Shown: one piece after another, positions 9,530 to 18,619 of the stretch
How positions within the stretch are numbered: the first letter of the stretch is position 1
Layout of the letters: every line of letters begins with the position of its first letter
Assembly (NCBI RefSeq): GCF_001590605.1
Contig: NZ_CP014504.1
Coordinates: forward strand, 1,984,001-2,048,000
Length of the DNA: 64,000 nucleotides
Direction: 5' to 3'
Source: Pedobacter cryoconitis
GTDB taxonomy: Bacteria > Bacteroidota > Bacteroidia > Sphingobacteriales > Sphingobacteriaceae
Notes under the pieces: generated by a model
What the model saw: the letters and a program-made list of their open reading frames with translations, nothing else
The model's database searches: none
Told to the model about the DNA's origin: nothing
Position numbers and translations under genes: made by a program

Positions 9530-10441
9530 TTAAACGGTGAATGTAACCCCTTCCAAAGCCAACGCAGTATTTTCAAAAACACCCTGCGCCTCCTCCAACA
9601 ACGGCAACAACGCCTTATACCTCGAAGAAAAATGACCAATAATCAACTTACCAGCACCAACCTCCTTCGCCACCAACCCCGCCTGTAAAGCCGTCGTATG
9701 ATGCGTCACATTAGCCCTCTCCAGCAAATCGTCCATAAACGTCGCCTCATGATACAACATCGTGCACCCGCGGATACTCTCCAGATAACTCCCATCCGCC
9801 ATCGTATCCGAACAATAACAATAACTCTTAGGCACATCCGAATCAATCGTATAATCCGCATTCAAAATCACCTCACCACCCGGCAAAGTCAAATCCAAAC
9901 CCTTCTTCAACAACTGATAATAATCCGCAGGAATATTCGCAGCCTCCAGCTTATCCACTAAAACCTTACGTAACCTCTTTTTCTCCGTAAACTTGAACCC
10001 CGTACACGGGATCCTGTGATTCAGCACAATCGTTTCTACCGTCAAATCCTGATTCTGGAAAATTACCCTCGGCTCATCCGCAACAATCGGACAAAACTCA
10101 ATCTCAAACCTTAAACTCGTCTCAGAATACCTGAACTGAATCTCCAGTATCTCCATCAAAGCAGCCGGCGCGAATATCTGGAAAGGCTTAATACGACCAT
10201 TTAAATTCATCGTAGAAAGCAAACCAATCAAACCAAAATAATGATCACCATGAAGATGACTAATAAAAGCAACATCAATCTTGCTCGCCTTAAAACCAAA
10301 CCTGATTAACTGCTGCTGAGTACCCTCACCACAATCAATCAAATAAAACTTATCCTTACAATTTAAAAGCTGTGCTGACGGATTTCTATTAAAAACAGGA
10401 GTAGCAGAACTACTTCCTAAAATGGTAACCTCAAACTTCAT
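9530..10441 (-). CDS. rnz: Ribonuclease Z (tRNA 3' endonuclease)
   Basis: A 303-residue metallo-beta-lactamase-fold enzyme of the short RNase Z class, which removes the 3' trailer from tRNA precursors. The zinc motif SHLHGDHYFG spans about residues 61-70 (His62, His64, Asp66, His67), and further ligands lie in YCYCSDT and IIGHFSSRY. It is the last gene of a leftward operon: its ATG overlaps the STAS gene stop as TAATG at 10439-10443. Confidence 0.95.
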   Translation of the reverse strand: MKFEVTILGSSSATPVFNRNPSAQLLNCKDKFYLIDCGEGTQQQLIRFGFKASKIDVAFISHLHGDHYFGLIGLLSTMNLNGRIKPFQIFAPAALMEILEIQFRYSETSLRFEIEFCPIVADEPRVIFQNQDLTVETIVLNHRIPCTGFKFTEKKRLRKVLVDKLEAANIPADYYQLLKKGLDLTLPGGEVILNADYTIDSDVPKSYCYCSDTMADGSYLESIRGCTMLYHEATFMDDLLERANVTHHTTALQAGLVAKEVGAGKLIIGHFSSRYKALLPLLEEAQGVFENTALALEGVTFTV

Positions 10442-10830
10442 TAATTTTCCTGATCAAAGCTCCCTAGTAATTCCTTCTCTATCTCTTCCATGAAGAACAA
10501 ATCTTCCGCCTCATCCAGGTTGCCCACGATGTTTAATGACTGGTCAATAGACGACATTTCCAATAACCTGGCAATACACTCCGCTACCCCTGTAACCAGG
10601 AATAACCCATTTGCCTTTTTACAAAGCCTGTTGCCGACCAAAAGACAGCTCAGATCCTGTGAATCATCACAATCACTCACCATCGATAAGTCCAGGACGA
10701 TATTACAATACCCCTCAGCATTCAACAAAATGAATTCGGATTTCAATCCCGGCGTATTCTCAGCAGTCAGACTACTTTCATCCAACCTGATTGCCACATA
10801 CTTTTCGTGTTTATCTACTGAAAATTTCAT
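10441..10830 (-). CDS. STAS domain protein (anti-sigma factor antagonist-like)
   Basis: A 129-residue single-domain protein. KYVAIRLDESSLTAEN, followed by a beta strand (YCNIVLDLSMVSDCDDSQDL) and VTGVAECIARLLEMSSID, matches the STAS fold. The usual phosphorylatable Ser/Thr after the central strand appears as SDCDDSQDL. It may regulate an anti-sigma factor or another partner; none is adjacent. It overlaps rnz and follows purC by 36 bp, so it is probably cotranscribed. Confidence 0.75.
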   Translation of the reverse strand: MKFSVDKHEKYVAIRLDESSLTAENTPGLKSEFILLNAEGYCNIVLDLSMVSDCDDSQDLSCLLVGNRLCKKANGLFLVTGVAECIARLLEMSSIDQSLNIVGNLDEAEDLFFMEEIEKELLGSFDQEN

Positions 10831-10866
10831 AATATCCCCCTTTTTTTAAGATAACAAATTAAGCAA

Positions 10867-11811
10867 TTAATTTGATAACAGACTTCCTAAAACATTCTGC
10901 TCAATCCTGTTCAGAATATCATCCTGCTCATTCTTTACAAACTGATCACCAGTAATCTGCTCATACAACTCAATATAACGCTCAGAAATCGAAGCAATAA
11001 TTTCAGGAGTCATCACCGGGATCTCCTGTCCATCCTTACCCTGGAAACCATTCTCAATTAACCACTTGCGCACAAACTCCTTAGAAAGCTGTTTCTGCGG
11101 TGTATTTTCCGCCTGGCGCTCCTCATAACCCTCCGCATAAAAATAACGCGAAGAATCAGGCGTATGAATCTCATCAATCAAATAAATCTCCTCACCAATT
11201 TTACCAAACTCATACTTCGTATCCACTAAGATCAAACCACGTTCAGCAGCCATCTCAGTTCCTCTTTTATACAAAGCATAAGTATAATTCTCCAGCTGAT
11301 CATAATCAACAATGGAAACAACTCCCTTCGCTAAAATATCTGCTCTGGAAATATCCTCATCATGCCCAACAGACGCCTTAGTCGTTGGCGTAATAATAGG
11401 CTGGGGCAATTTATCATTCTCCTTTAAACCATCCGGCAACGCTACACCGCACACACTTCTTTTACCCGCACTATACTCTCTCCACGCATGACCAGCAAGA
11501 TAGCCCCTGATCACCATTTCTACCTTAAAAGGCTCACAAATGCGACCAATCGTCACCATTTCATCCGGTACAGCAATCACCCAATTCTGAACGATATCCG
11601 CTGTTGCCTTTAAAAACTTAGCCCCAATCTGATTTAACACCTGACCCTTGAAAGGAATAGCCTCAGGTAAAACCACATCAAATGCAGAAATCCTGTCAGT
11701 CACTACCATGGCCATCAAACGATGATCAATAGTATATACATCACGCACCTTACCCTTGTAAAAACTACTCTGTTTAGGAAAATTAAAATTTGTTTCTTTA
11801 ATTGCTTTCAT
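10867..11811 (-). CDS. purC: Phosphoribosylaminoimidazole-succinocarboxamide synthase
   Basis: A 314-residue enzyme that joins CAIR and aspartate with ATP to form SAICAR in purine synthesis. [12 protein letters not shown] near residues 18-29, [19 protein letters not shown] near 39-57 and VDTKYEFG near 190 are PurC hallmarks. Its length is that of the long bacterial/eukaryotic form rather than the 237-residue E. coli form. It lies between phoH and the STAS gene with gaps of about 35 bp on both sides. Confidence 0.96.
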   Translation of the reverse strand: MKAIKETNFNFPKQSSFYKGKVRDVYTIDHRLMAMVVTDRISAFDVVLPEAIPFKGQVLNQIGAKFLKATADIVQNWVIAVPDEMVTIGRICEPFKVEMVIRGYLAGHAWREYSAGKRSVCGVALPDGLKENDKLPQPIITPTTKASVGHDEDISRADILAKGVVSIVDYDQLENYTYALYKRGTEMAAERGLILVDTKYEFGKIGEEIYLIDEIHTPDSSRYFYAEGYEERQAENTPQKQLSKEFVRKWLIENGFQGKDGQEIPVMTPEIIASISERYIELYEQITGDQFVKNEQDDILNRIEQNVLGSLLSN

Positions 11812-11846
11812 GTTGTTGATGGATCACATCAATTATTGTTTATAAA

Positions 11847-12818
11847 TTACTGTATATCTCCGTATGCCTTCAATATCCTTTTCACCAGCTTATGCCTTAC
11901 CACATCCTCCCCTGTCAGGTAAATGATTTCAATACCCGGAATATCATCCAGAATACGCAAAGCATTATGCAAACCCGACATCTGTTTCTTTGGTAAATCA
12001 ATCTGCGTCACATCACCAGTAACGATGAACTTCGCAGAAGGCCCCATACGCGTTAAAAACATCTTCAACTGTAAATCCGTTGAATTCTGTGCCTCGTCCA
12101 AAATTACAAAACAATTATCCAAAGTACGGCCACGCATAAATGCAAGCGGTGCAATTTCAATCGTTCTGTTCTCTAAATACAACTTCAGCTTTTCTGCCGG
12201 GATCATATCATCAAGCGCATCATACAGCGGGCGAAGATAAGGATCTACTTTCTCTTTTAAATCACCAGGTAAAAAGCCTAAGCTCTCCCCAGCCTCTACA
12301 GCCGGCCTGGTCAGGATAATTCTTTTAATCTCTTTATTTTTCAATGCCCGTACAGCAAGCGCTACCGCCGTGTACGTTTTACCAGTCCCCGCAGGGCCGA
12401 TTGCAAAAAGCACATCATTCTTCACAATGCTGTCAACCATCCGGCGCTGATTGGCCGTCCGGGCCTTGATCATCATACCGCTATTCCCGAAGACAATGAC
12501 TTCTCCACCGCCACCACCATTCACTTTTTCCGGTGCAGCATCAGCACCATAAGCATCAGCGTTATATTTAAACGCTAAAATTGATTCAATATCACCCGGA
12601 CTTAAAGAGCCATATTGCTCCAGATGTCCGACCAATTTACCAAACTTTTTCTCAAAGAGTTTCTGCTCACCTTCATCCCCTAACACCTTAACCTCGTTGC
12701 CTCTGGCAACAACTTTCAGTTTAGGGAATGCATGTTTGATCAACTCATAATGCTCGTTGTTCGCACCCCAGAATTGTACCGGATCTACTGTTTCTAATGT
12801 TAGTTTTAGTTCGTTCAA
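11847..12818 (-). CDS. PhoH family ATPase
   Basis: A 323-residue protein with an N-terminal KH-like region and a C-terminal PhoH P-loop domain. Walker A is GPAGTGKTYT at residues 141-150 and Walker B is VILDEAQN at 238-245. RPAVEAGESLGFLPGD at about 171-186 is the family signature. PhoH/YbeZ proteins are linked to RNA metabolism and interact with YbeY; ybeY is not adjacent. A glycine run (GGGGG, 101-105) joins the two domains. It is the first gene of the phoH-purC-STAS-rnz run. Confidence 0.93.
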   Translation of the reverse strand: MNELKLTLETVDPVQFWGANNEHYELIKHAFPKLKVVARGNEVKVLGDEGEQKLFEKKFGKLVGHLEQYGSLSPGDIESILAFKYNADAYGADAAPEKVNGGGGGEVIVFGNSGMMIKARTANQRRMVDSIVKNDVLFAIGPAGTGKTYTAVALAVRALKNKEIKRIILTRPAVEAGESLGFLPGDLKEKVDPYLRPLYDALDDMIPAEKLKLYLENRTIEIAPLAFMRGRTLDNCFVILDEAQNSTDLQLKMFLTRMGPSAKFIVTGDVTQIDLPKKQMSGLHNALRILDDIPGIEIIYLTGEDVVRHKLVKRILKAYGDIQ

Positions 12819-12919
12819 AATATTGTTTTTTAGATTGGAGTGTATATTTTGATATAAAAGTTGAATATTTGTAGCGCTTTACCGCATACGCAAGAATAAG
12901 AATAAATATTCAATTTTTA

Positions 12920-13699
12920 ATGGCCATTATCACTTTAACAACAGATTTAGGATCCAAAGATTTTTATCAGGCTGCCCTCAAAGGCAGTATCCTGACGATC
13001 TTGCCTACAGCTACTATTGTTGATATTACCCATGAAGTTCCATCCTTCAATATCTCTTACGCAGCCTTTGTATTAAAGAATGTTTACCACTATTTCCCTA
13101 AAGGCACTGTGCATCTGATAGGTATAGATTCTGTCTTCAGTGAAAATACAAAATATATAGGATTAAAATACCACGATCATTATTTTGTCGGCGCCGATAA
13201 CGGAATTTTTTCTTTACTATTTGACGGCAAACCCGATGAAATCGTAGAACTCAATATTATGCAGGATTTAAAATACCTGCACTTCCCGCTCGTTGATATT
13301 TTTGTTAAAGCAGCCATTCACCTCGCAAAAGGTGGAAAGCTGAAAGACATAGGTTTACCAACAGCAAACATCGAAGAAAAGATGCTGCTTAACCCAGTTA
13401 TCGAACAAGATATGATCAGAGGAAGCGTAATTTATATTGACACTTTCTGCAACGTCATTACCAATATAACCAAAGAACTATTTACTAAAATACAGCGAAA
13501 CAGAGACTTCACCCTCTTTTTTCGGAAAAGCGAAACCATTACCCAGCTCAGCTGGCACTACAACGAAGTTTCCGAAGGAGAGAAATTATGCCTTTTCGGG
13601 ATCAGTAACCATTTGGAAATCGCCATTAACAAAGGCAAAGCAAGCGGGTTACTCGGCCTGCACCTGGGTGACATCGTTCGTATCCAGTTTCACCCCTAA
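12920..13699 (+). CDS. SAM hydroxide adenosyltransferase (SAM-dependent chlorinase/fluorinase family)
   Basis: A 259-residue member of the DUF62 family. ITLTTDLGSKDFYQAALKG at residues 3-21 and VGADNGIFS near 90 are diagnostic. Most bacterial members hydrolyse S-adenosylmethionine to adenosine and methionine using water; true halogenases are rare. It is transcribed away from phoH across a 101-bp gap. Confidence 0.88.
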   Translation: MAIITLTTDLGSKDFYQAALKGSILTILPTATIVDITHEVPSFNISYAAFVLKNVYHYFPKGTVHLIGIDSVFSENTKYIGLKYHDHYFVGADNGIFSLLFDGKPDEIVELNIMQDLKYLHFPLVDIFVKAAIHLAKGGKLKDIGLPTANIEEKMLLNPVIEQDMIRGSVIYIDTFCNVITNITKELFTKIQRNRDFTLFFRKSETITQLSWHYNEVSEGEKLCLFGISNHLEIAINKGKASGLLGLHLGDIVRIQFHP

Positions 13700-13790
13700 G
13701 CCGGGTTAAAATTCAGCTGAATCAGCAGAAACCCCTTTTATAAACCAACATAAGGCACAGATTTTGCTTTATAGACCAAAATATTTTACT

Positions 13791-14303
13791 ATGATCAGAC
13801 CTCTCCTGCTATTTATATGTTTAAGCATTAGTATTAGTGCCTCAGCCGTACAAAGTGACACCTCTGCCTATCAAGTGCAACGCTCAAAGATAAACGCCCT
13901 GCTTGCAGAGCGAAGTGCCAAATTCGGTCAGTACGATTTAAGCCTGAGCGCAAGGACCGGAATCTTCGGCCTGCAAACTAAAAATGACCTGAAGAATTCT
14001 AATGAAATATTGCGAGGTATCATCCTGAATGACAATAACATATTCAGAGAACTTAAAGTATTAATGAACTATAAAGATCAAGAAGTACAACAAGTGCAAA
14101 CCAATGCAGGTAACAACGCAAAACGTATTGAAAGCTATATGCAGGCTATCAAAAAATTACAAGAACAGAATGACGAACTGAAGAAAAAGACAGAAGTTAT
14201 TACAGCAGAAAAAAATACAGAAACCTATTCCATTATTTTATTAATCCTGATTATTATTATCGGAAGTATCTTCTTCTACAGTAAAATCCGTAAAAAATCT
14301 TAA
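13791..14303 (+). CDS. Small membrane protein with signal peptide, coiled coil and C-terminal membrane helix
   Basis: No family recognised. From the ATG at 13791 the product has 170 residues. Residues 1-20 are a signal peptide (LLLFICLSISISASA), about 95-140 a charged coiled coil (AIKKLQEQNDELKKKTEVITAEK), and about 145-165 a membrane helix followed by a basic tail (KIRKKS). A TTG at 13764 could extend it by nine residues, but the signal peptide favours the ATG. Its stop overlaps the stop of the convergent DUF1015 gene by four bases. Confidence 0.7.
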   Translation: MIRPLLLFICLSISISASAVQSDTSAYQVQRSKINALLAERSAKFGQYDLSLSARTGIFGLQTKNDLKNSNEILRGIILNDNNIFRELKVLMNYKDQEVQQVQTNAGNNAKRIESYMQAIKKLQEQNDELKKKTEVITAEKNTETYSIILLILIIIIGSIFFYSKIRKKS

Positions 14304-15490
14304 ATACAATAATTAGTCAGCATGCCTACCAAAAACTTGGGCTCTATCCACGTAGACTTTGGAGGCATGGTCTTATTCGCATCCGCAACATTGATAATCT
14401 GTTCCACAGAAACCGCATACAATGTAAATGCCACTGCATAAAGACTATTGTCAACCATTTTCTGAATTTCCACTAAAGGCGTGATCCCTCCTTCAAAAGT
14501 TACCCTCGCATTGGTACGCGGATCATCAATCCCCAATACAGGGCCTAGAAGCTGATGCTGTAAAATACTCACATCCAGTAAATCTACAGGATCATTCGCA
14601 TCATAAGCATCCTCTTTTGGAGATAAAACATACCACTGCTTATCCAAATACATTCCAATACGATGCAACTGATCCGGATCTACTGGCTCCTCAGATTTTT
14701 CAATTGTAAAAGCATGCTCCAGCCTGGATAGAAAATCTGCAGTCGTTAATCCATTCAAATCCCTTACCAGCCTGTTGAACTGTAAAACCCTGATTTCATC
14801 CGTATTCATAAATACAGTAGAGAAATAATCCATTTTTGACATGGCTGCCGCGCGATGATGACCATCTGCAATATATACAGCCTCTATCTGCCCTATTTCA
14901 CTGGTAATTAAATTAATATCCGCCTCATCATCAATTAACCAAACCTTATGTCCGGTCAGATCCGTAAATATAAAATCAATGACCGGCAGCTCCTGCACAT
15001 ACTTTCCGATCAGTTCATCTATAGCCCGCACCGGATGGTACGTAATCAATACCGGATTTGCATCCAGCCCTGTATGATGCAAATAATCAGCCAGCTGCTT
15101 CTCCCTTCTTTCTACCGTTAGCTCATGCTTTTTAATGCTTCCATCCAGATAACTCTGCACATCACTTAAAGCCCACAAACCTTTCTGCGTAACCCCATTA
15201 CAAGTAACCTGGTAAATATAATAACAAGACCGGTTAACCGGAACAAGCACATTACCACTCAAAAAAGAATCGAAGTTTTCAGCAATCTTCCGGAAGATTA
15301 GTTCCTGGCTCATATCACGCAAATAAGCATGGTCCAAAGCCGGACTAATTAAATGAAGAAAGCTATAATTGTTTTCAGAAGCGATTAACTTTGCCTCACC
15401 CATACTATAATACTCAAGGGGACGTGTTACCACAGAAGACTGCAAATGTGCAGCAGGAATAAGCGCTGAAAAAGGCTTTATTAAAGGCAT
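14300..15490 (-). CDS. DUF1015 family protein
   Basis: About 396 residues from the ATG at 15490, which gives the family-typical start MPLIKPFSALIPA. An in-frame upstream extension to 15541 is less likely. YIADGHHRAAAM near residue 215 is the conserved centre of the family. The biochemical role is unknown; in Bacteroidota the gene often follows serC and serA, as here, which suggests a link to serine metabolism (inference from context). It ends in a four-base convergent overlap with the neighbouring gene. Confidence 0.88.
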   Translation of the reverse strand: MPLIKPFSALIPAAHLQSSVVTRPLEYYSMGEAKLIASENNYSFLHLISPALDHAYLRDMSQELIFRKIAENFDSFLSGNVLVPVNRSCYYIYQVTCNGVTQKGLWALSDVQSYLDGSIKKHELTVERREKQLADYLHHTGLDANPVLITYHPVRAIDELIGKYVQELPVIDFIFTDLTGHKVWLIDDEADINLITSEIGQIEAVYIADGHHRAAAMSKMDYFSTVFMNTDEIRVLQFNRLVRDLNGLTTADFLSRLEHAFTIEKSEEPVDPDQLHRIGMYLDKQWYVLSPKEDAYDANDPVDLLDVSILQHQLLGPVLGIDDPRTNARVTFEGGITPLVEIQKMVDNSLYAVAFTLYAVSVEQIINVADANKTMPPKSTWIEPKFLVGMLTNYCI

Positions 15491-15566
15491 GAAACAGGTG
15501 TTATTTGGTTTGGGACCGAATATAATCAAATCCCAAACCATTTAACTTATTTTCCTGTTTTAATAA

Positions 15567-16517
15567 TTATTTTTTAAAATGTGCAATAATCAATGAAGCT
15601 AATTCTTCACCAATACGCTCCTGTGCTTCGTTCGTTGCAGCACCAATATGCGGTGTTAACGAAATTTTAGGATGCTTTAAAATCGCCTCTAAAGGAGTAG
15701 GCTCATTGTCAAACACATCTAATCCAGCAAAAGCAACTTTAGCACTATCCAGCGCATTAATCAATGCCTGCTCATCAATAGTACCACCTCTTGAACAATT
15801 CACCACACCGACTCCTGGTTTCATTAAATCGAACTCAGCAGCACCTAATATAGGACGGTCAGCAAAAGGCGTATGTAAAGTAATGAAATCACTATTTTTG
15901 ATCACTTCTTCCAGACTTACTGTTTTCACAGGAATATCAAGACTTAAATCACCCTGAAACTTCAAAGTTAATTTACCATCAAAAGGATAAAGATCATAAG
16001 CAAGCACATTCATACCCAAGCCTAAAGCTAAAGTAGCCGTCTCTCTTCCAATTCTGCCAAAACCAATGATCCCCAAAGTTTTACCTCTAAGCTCAGTACC
16101 TTTCGCATAATCCTTTTTCAGTTTATTGAAACTTGTAGCCCCCTCAACAGGCATTTTGCGGTTAGCATCCTGTAAAAAACGGATACCAGTAAATAAATGT
16201 GCAAAAACCAATTCAGCAACAGACAAAGAAGAAGCAGCTGGCGTATTTACCACCGCACGACCTTGTTCACGCGCATAATCCACATCAATATTATCCATCC
16301 CTACTCCACCTCTGCCAATCAGCTTCAAATTTGGACAAGCATCAATTACATCTTTACGGACTTTCGTTGCGCTTCTAACCGTAATTGCATCATAATTTTG
16401 CAGGGCTTCAATCAATTTATCCTGAGCAACAGTTTCTGTATCTACAATAAAACCGGCTTCTTCTAACAATCGTTTTCCGATAGGATCGATCCCATCGTTT
16501 GCAAGTATCTTAATCAT
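15567..16517 (-). CDS. serA: D-3-phosphoglycerate dehydrogenase
   Basis: A 316-residue D-2-hydroxyacid dehydrogenase, here assigned to the first step of serine synthesis from 3-phosphoglycerate. The NAD-binding motif GFGRIGRE is near residue 152, the catalytic arginine lies in NCSRGGTIDE, and the histidine in LTPHIGAAT. The regulatory ACT domain of the long form is absent, so feedback control by serine through that domain is not expected. serC lies 6 bp upstream on the same strand, which supports the substrate assignment. Confidence 0.93.
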   Translation of the reverse strand: MIKILANDGIDPIGKRLLEEAGFIVDTETVAQDKLIEALQNYDAITVRSATKVRKDVIDACPNLKLIGRGGVGMDNIDVDYAREQGRAVVNTPAASSLSVAELVFAHLFTGIRFLQDANRKMPVEGATSFNKLKKDYAKGTELRGKTLGIIGFGRIGRETATLALGLGMNVLAYDLYPFDGKLTLKFQGDLSLDIPVKTVSLEEVIKNSDFITLHTPFADRPILGAAEFDLMKPGVGVVNCSRGGTIDEQALINALDSAKVAFAGLDVFDNEPTPLEAILKHPKISLTPHIGAATNEAQERIGEELASLIIAHFKK

Positions 16518-16523
16518 TAAATT

Positions 16524-17591
16524 TTATTTTGGGTGTTTCTCTGCAAAAACCTGCATCAATTCCACTAGTCTGTGTACGCTTGTAATTGGTAACGCATTGT
16601 AAATAGAAGCTCTGAATCCACCTACACTTCTATGTCCTTTAAGTCCTTCAACATCATTTTCTTCTACAAATTTCAGGAATGGTTTCTCCAGTTCAGGATT
16701 TTCCATCACAAAACAGATATTCATTCTTGAACGGTCTTCGACAACAGCAGTACCCTTAAATAAAGGATTTCTGTCAATCTCCATATATAAAGCATTCGCT
16801 TTCGCAATGTTCTCTTTTTCAATCTCCGCAACACCACCTTTAGATTTTAACCATCTCAGGTTCAACATTGCTACATAAATTGCAAAAACAGGAGGCGTAT
16901 TGTACATAGAACCACCTTCAATATGAACCTTATAATCTAACATAGAAGGGATCTTATTGGTAGTTTTACCTAAAATCTCATCCTTAACGATTACTAAAAC
17001 TGAACCAGCAGGGCCAATATTCTTTTGTGAACCAGCATAAATCAGATCGTATTGTGAAACATCGATCACTCTGCTCATAATGTCTGAAGACATATCGCAA
17101 ACAACCGGCACTTTAGTTTCAGGCAAGCTGAACATTTCAGTACCATAAATTGTGTTATTCGAAGTACAATGGAAATACGCACTATCTTCAGGAATAGAAT
17201 ATCCCTTAGGTACATAGTTAAAGTTAGCGTCCTTTGAAGAAGCCACTACATTTGCAGTACCAAAGTTTTTCACTTCCTTAATAGCTTTGTTAGCCCATAC
17301 ACCAGTCTCCAGGTAAGTTGCAGTTTGCCCTTCGCTTAACAAGTTCATAGGAACCATGGCAAACTGTAAACTCGCACCACCCTGTAAGAATAAAACGGAG
17401 TATCCTTCCGGTACATTTAACAACTCTTTAACCAACTTAACAGCTTCAGCTAATACGGCCTCGAACTCTGGTGTACGGTGGGAAATCTCTAAAATCGATA
17501 ACCCATCCTTAAAATCTAAAACGGCTTGTGACGCCTGTCTAAACACTTCCTGAGGTAAAATACAGGGGCCTGCTCCAAAATTATGTCTCAT
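16524..17591 (-). CDS. serC: Phosphoserine aminotransferase
   Basis: A 355-residue PLP-dependent class V aminotransferase that makes 3-phosphoserine from 3-phosphohydroxypyruvate and glutamate. NFGAGPCILP at residues 3-12, FLQGGASLQFAMVPMNL near 69-85 and the PLP-lysine motif YAGSQKNIGPAG near 185-196 are all intact. It heads the serC-serA-DUF1015 operon. A perfect 15-bp palindrome lies 41-55 bp upstream of the ATG. Confidence 0.95.
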   Translation of the reverse strand: MRHNFGAGPCILPQEVFRQASQAVLDFKDGLSILEISHRTPEFEAVLAEAVKLVKELLNVPEGYSVLFLQGGASLQFAMVPMNLLSEGQTATYLETGVWANKAIKEVKNFGTANVVASSKDANFNYVPKGYSIPEDSAYFHCTSNNTIYGTEMFSLPETKVPVVCDMSSDIMSRVIDVSQYDLIYAGSQKNIGPAGSVLVIVKDEILGKTTNKIPSMLDYKVHIEGGSMYNTPPVFAIYVAMLNLRWLKSKGGVAEIEKENIAKANALYMEIDRNPLFKGTAVVEDRSRMNICFVMENPELEKPFLKFVEENDVEGLKGHRSVGGFRASIYNALPITSVHRLVELMQVFAEKHPK

Positions 17592-17631
17592 TTTATATGC
17601 TAATTAATTATTGTAAATGTAATTGTTTTAT

Positions 17632-17646
17632 CCAAATAATATTTGG
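17632..17646. promoter_or_regulatory. Palindrome upstream of serC, possible operator
   Basis: CCAAATAATATTTGG reads the same on both strands apart from the central base (7-bp arms). It lies 41-55 bp before the serC ATG, in the place expected for a promoter or operator. Protein binding is inference. Confidence 0.35.
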
Positions 17647-17677
17647 TTTTTTGAAATAACTACTAAACGAATGGATT

Positions 17678-18352
17678 TTATATACTGCGCAGAGCGGATG
17701 CTGATATATCCTTCATGGTCTCTATCATTTCCAAAGGCGACTCAGCGCTGAAAATAGCATTTCCAGCTACAAAAACATCAGCACCAGCAGCAATTAAATC
17801 ACCCATGTTCTGGATACTCACACCACCGTCTACCTCAATCAGTAAACCCGGATTTACAGCAGCAGCCATTGCTTTCAGCCTTCTTATTTTGAGCAGCGTA
17901 TTGGGGATAAACTGCTGTCCGCCAAAACCAGGATTCACAGACATGATCAATACCATATCCAATACCGGAAGGATATCAATCAGTAACTCTACAGGCGTAT
18001 GCGGGTTGAGCGCCACACAAGCTTTCGCTCCGGTTTTATGGATCGCCTGAACCGTTTTGTTCAAATGCACACAAGCCTCATAATGTACCGTAATACTATT
18101 GGCACCTGCCGCTGCAAACTGCTCAATGTACAAATCAGGATTTACAATCATCAAATGGACATCCAAAGGCTTCTTTGCATGTTTTTTAAGCGCCTCCATC
18201 ACTGGAAAACCGAAAGAAATGTTCGGCACAAATACGCCATCCATAATATCTACATGAAACCAATCTGCAGCGCTGGAATTAATCATTTCTATATCGCGTT
18301 GTAAATTGGCAAAATCAGCAGAAAGTACAGAGGGGGCAATCAGGTGTTTCAT
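17678..18352 (-). CDS. rpe: Ribulose-phosphate 3-epimerase
   Basis: A 224-residue TIM barrel that interconverts ribulose-5-phosphate and xylulose-5-phosphate. IAPSVLSADFANL at residues 4-16, WFHVDIMDGVFVPNISFG at 31-48, DVHLMI at 63-68, MSVNPGFGGQ at about 137-146 and EVDGGV near 172 supply the metal and phosphate ligands. It lies 86 bp upstream of serC on the same strand but with a probable separate promoter between them. Confidence 0.96.
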   Translation of the reverse strand: MKHLIAPSVLSADFANLQRDIEMINSSAADWFHVDIMDGVFVPNISFGFPVMEALKKHAKKPLDVHLMIVNPDLYIEQFAAAGANSITVHYEACVHLNKTVQAIHKTGAKACVALNPHTPVELLIDILPVLDMVLIMSVNPGFGGQQFIPNTLLKIRRLKAMAAAVNPGLLIEVDGGVSIQNMGDLIAAGADVFVAGNAIFSAESPLEMIETMKDISASALRSI

Positions 18353-18619
18353 GTGGTTAAATTGTAATGCTATTGAGAAAGTAAATATAAAAAAATAACC
18401 CGTTTATAGCGCAAATTCATCTAGATAAAAGGTACATTCAGCCAAAATTGTAATTCAGAAAACGGACGTATAATTACGAAATCGTACACCTGCTGTTCAT
18501 TTACGGGCAGTTTAAAATTCACAGGAATTAAAAATCGTCGTTTATGCCACCAACAACCACTTAGCAAGCAAATGGCATACGTTTAGCTTTTGGCACGAAA
18601 AGAATATAACCTCAATTAC
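18353..18619. other. Intergenic region between rpe and the ABC permease gene
   Basis: About 270 bp between divergent genes. No coding feature, repeat or strong hairpin is seen. A TTG at 18590 could start the permease ten codons early, but the ATG at 18620 fits the family. Confidence 0.5.
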
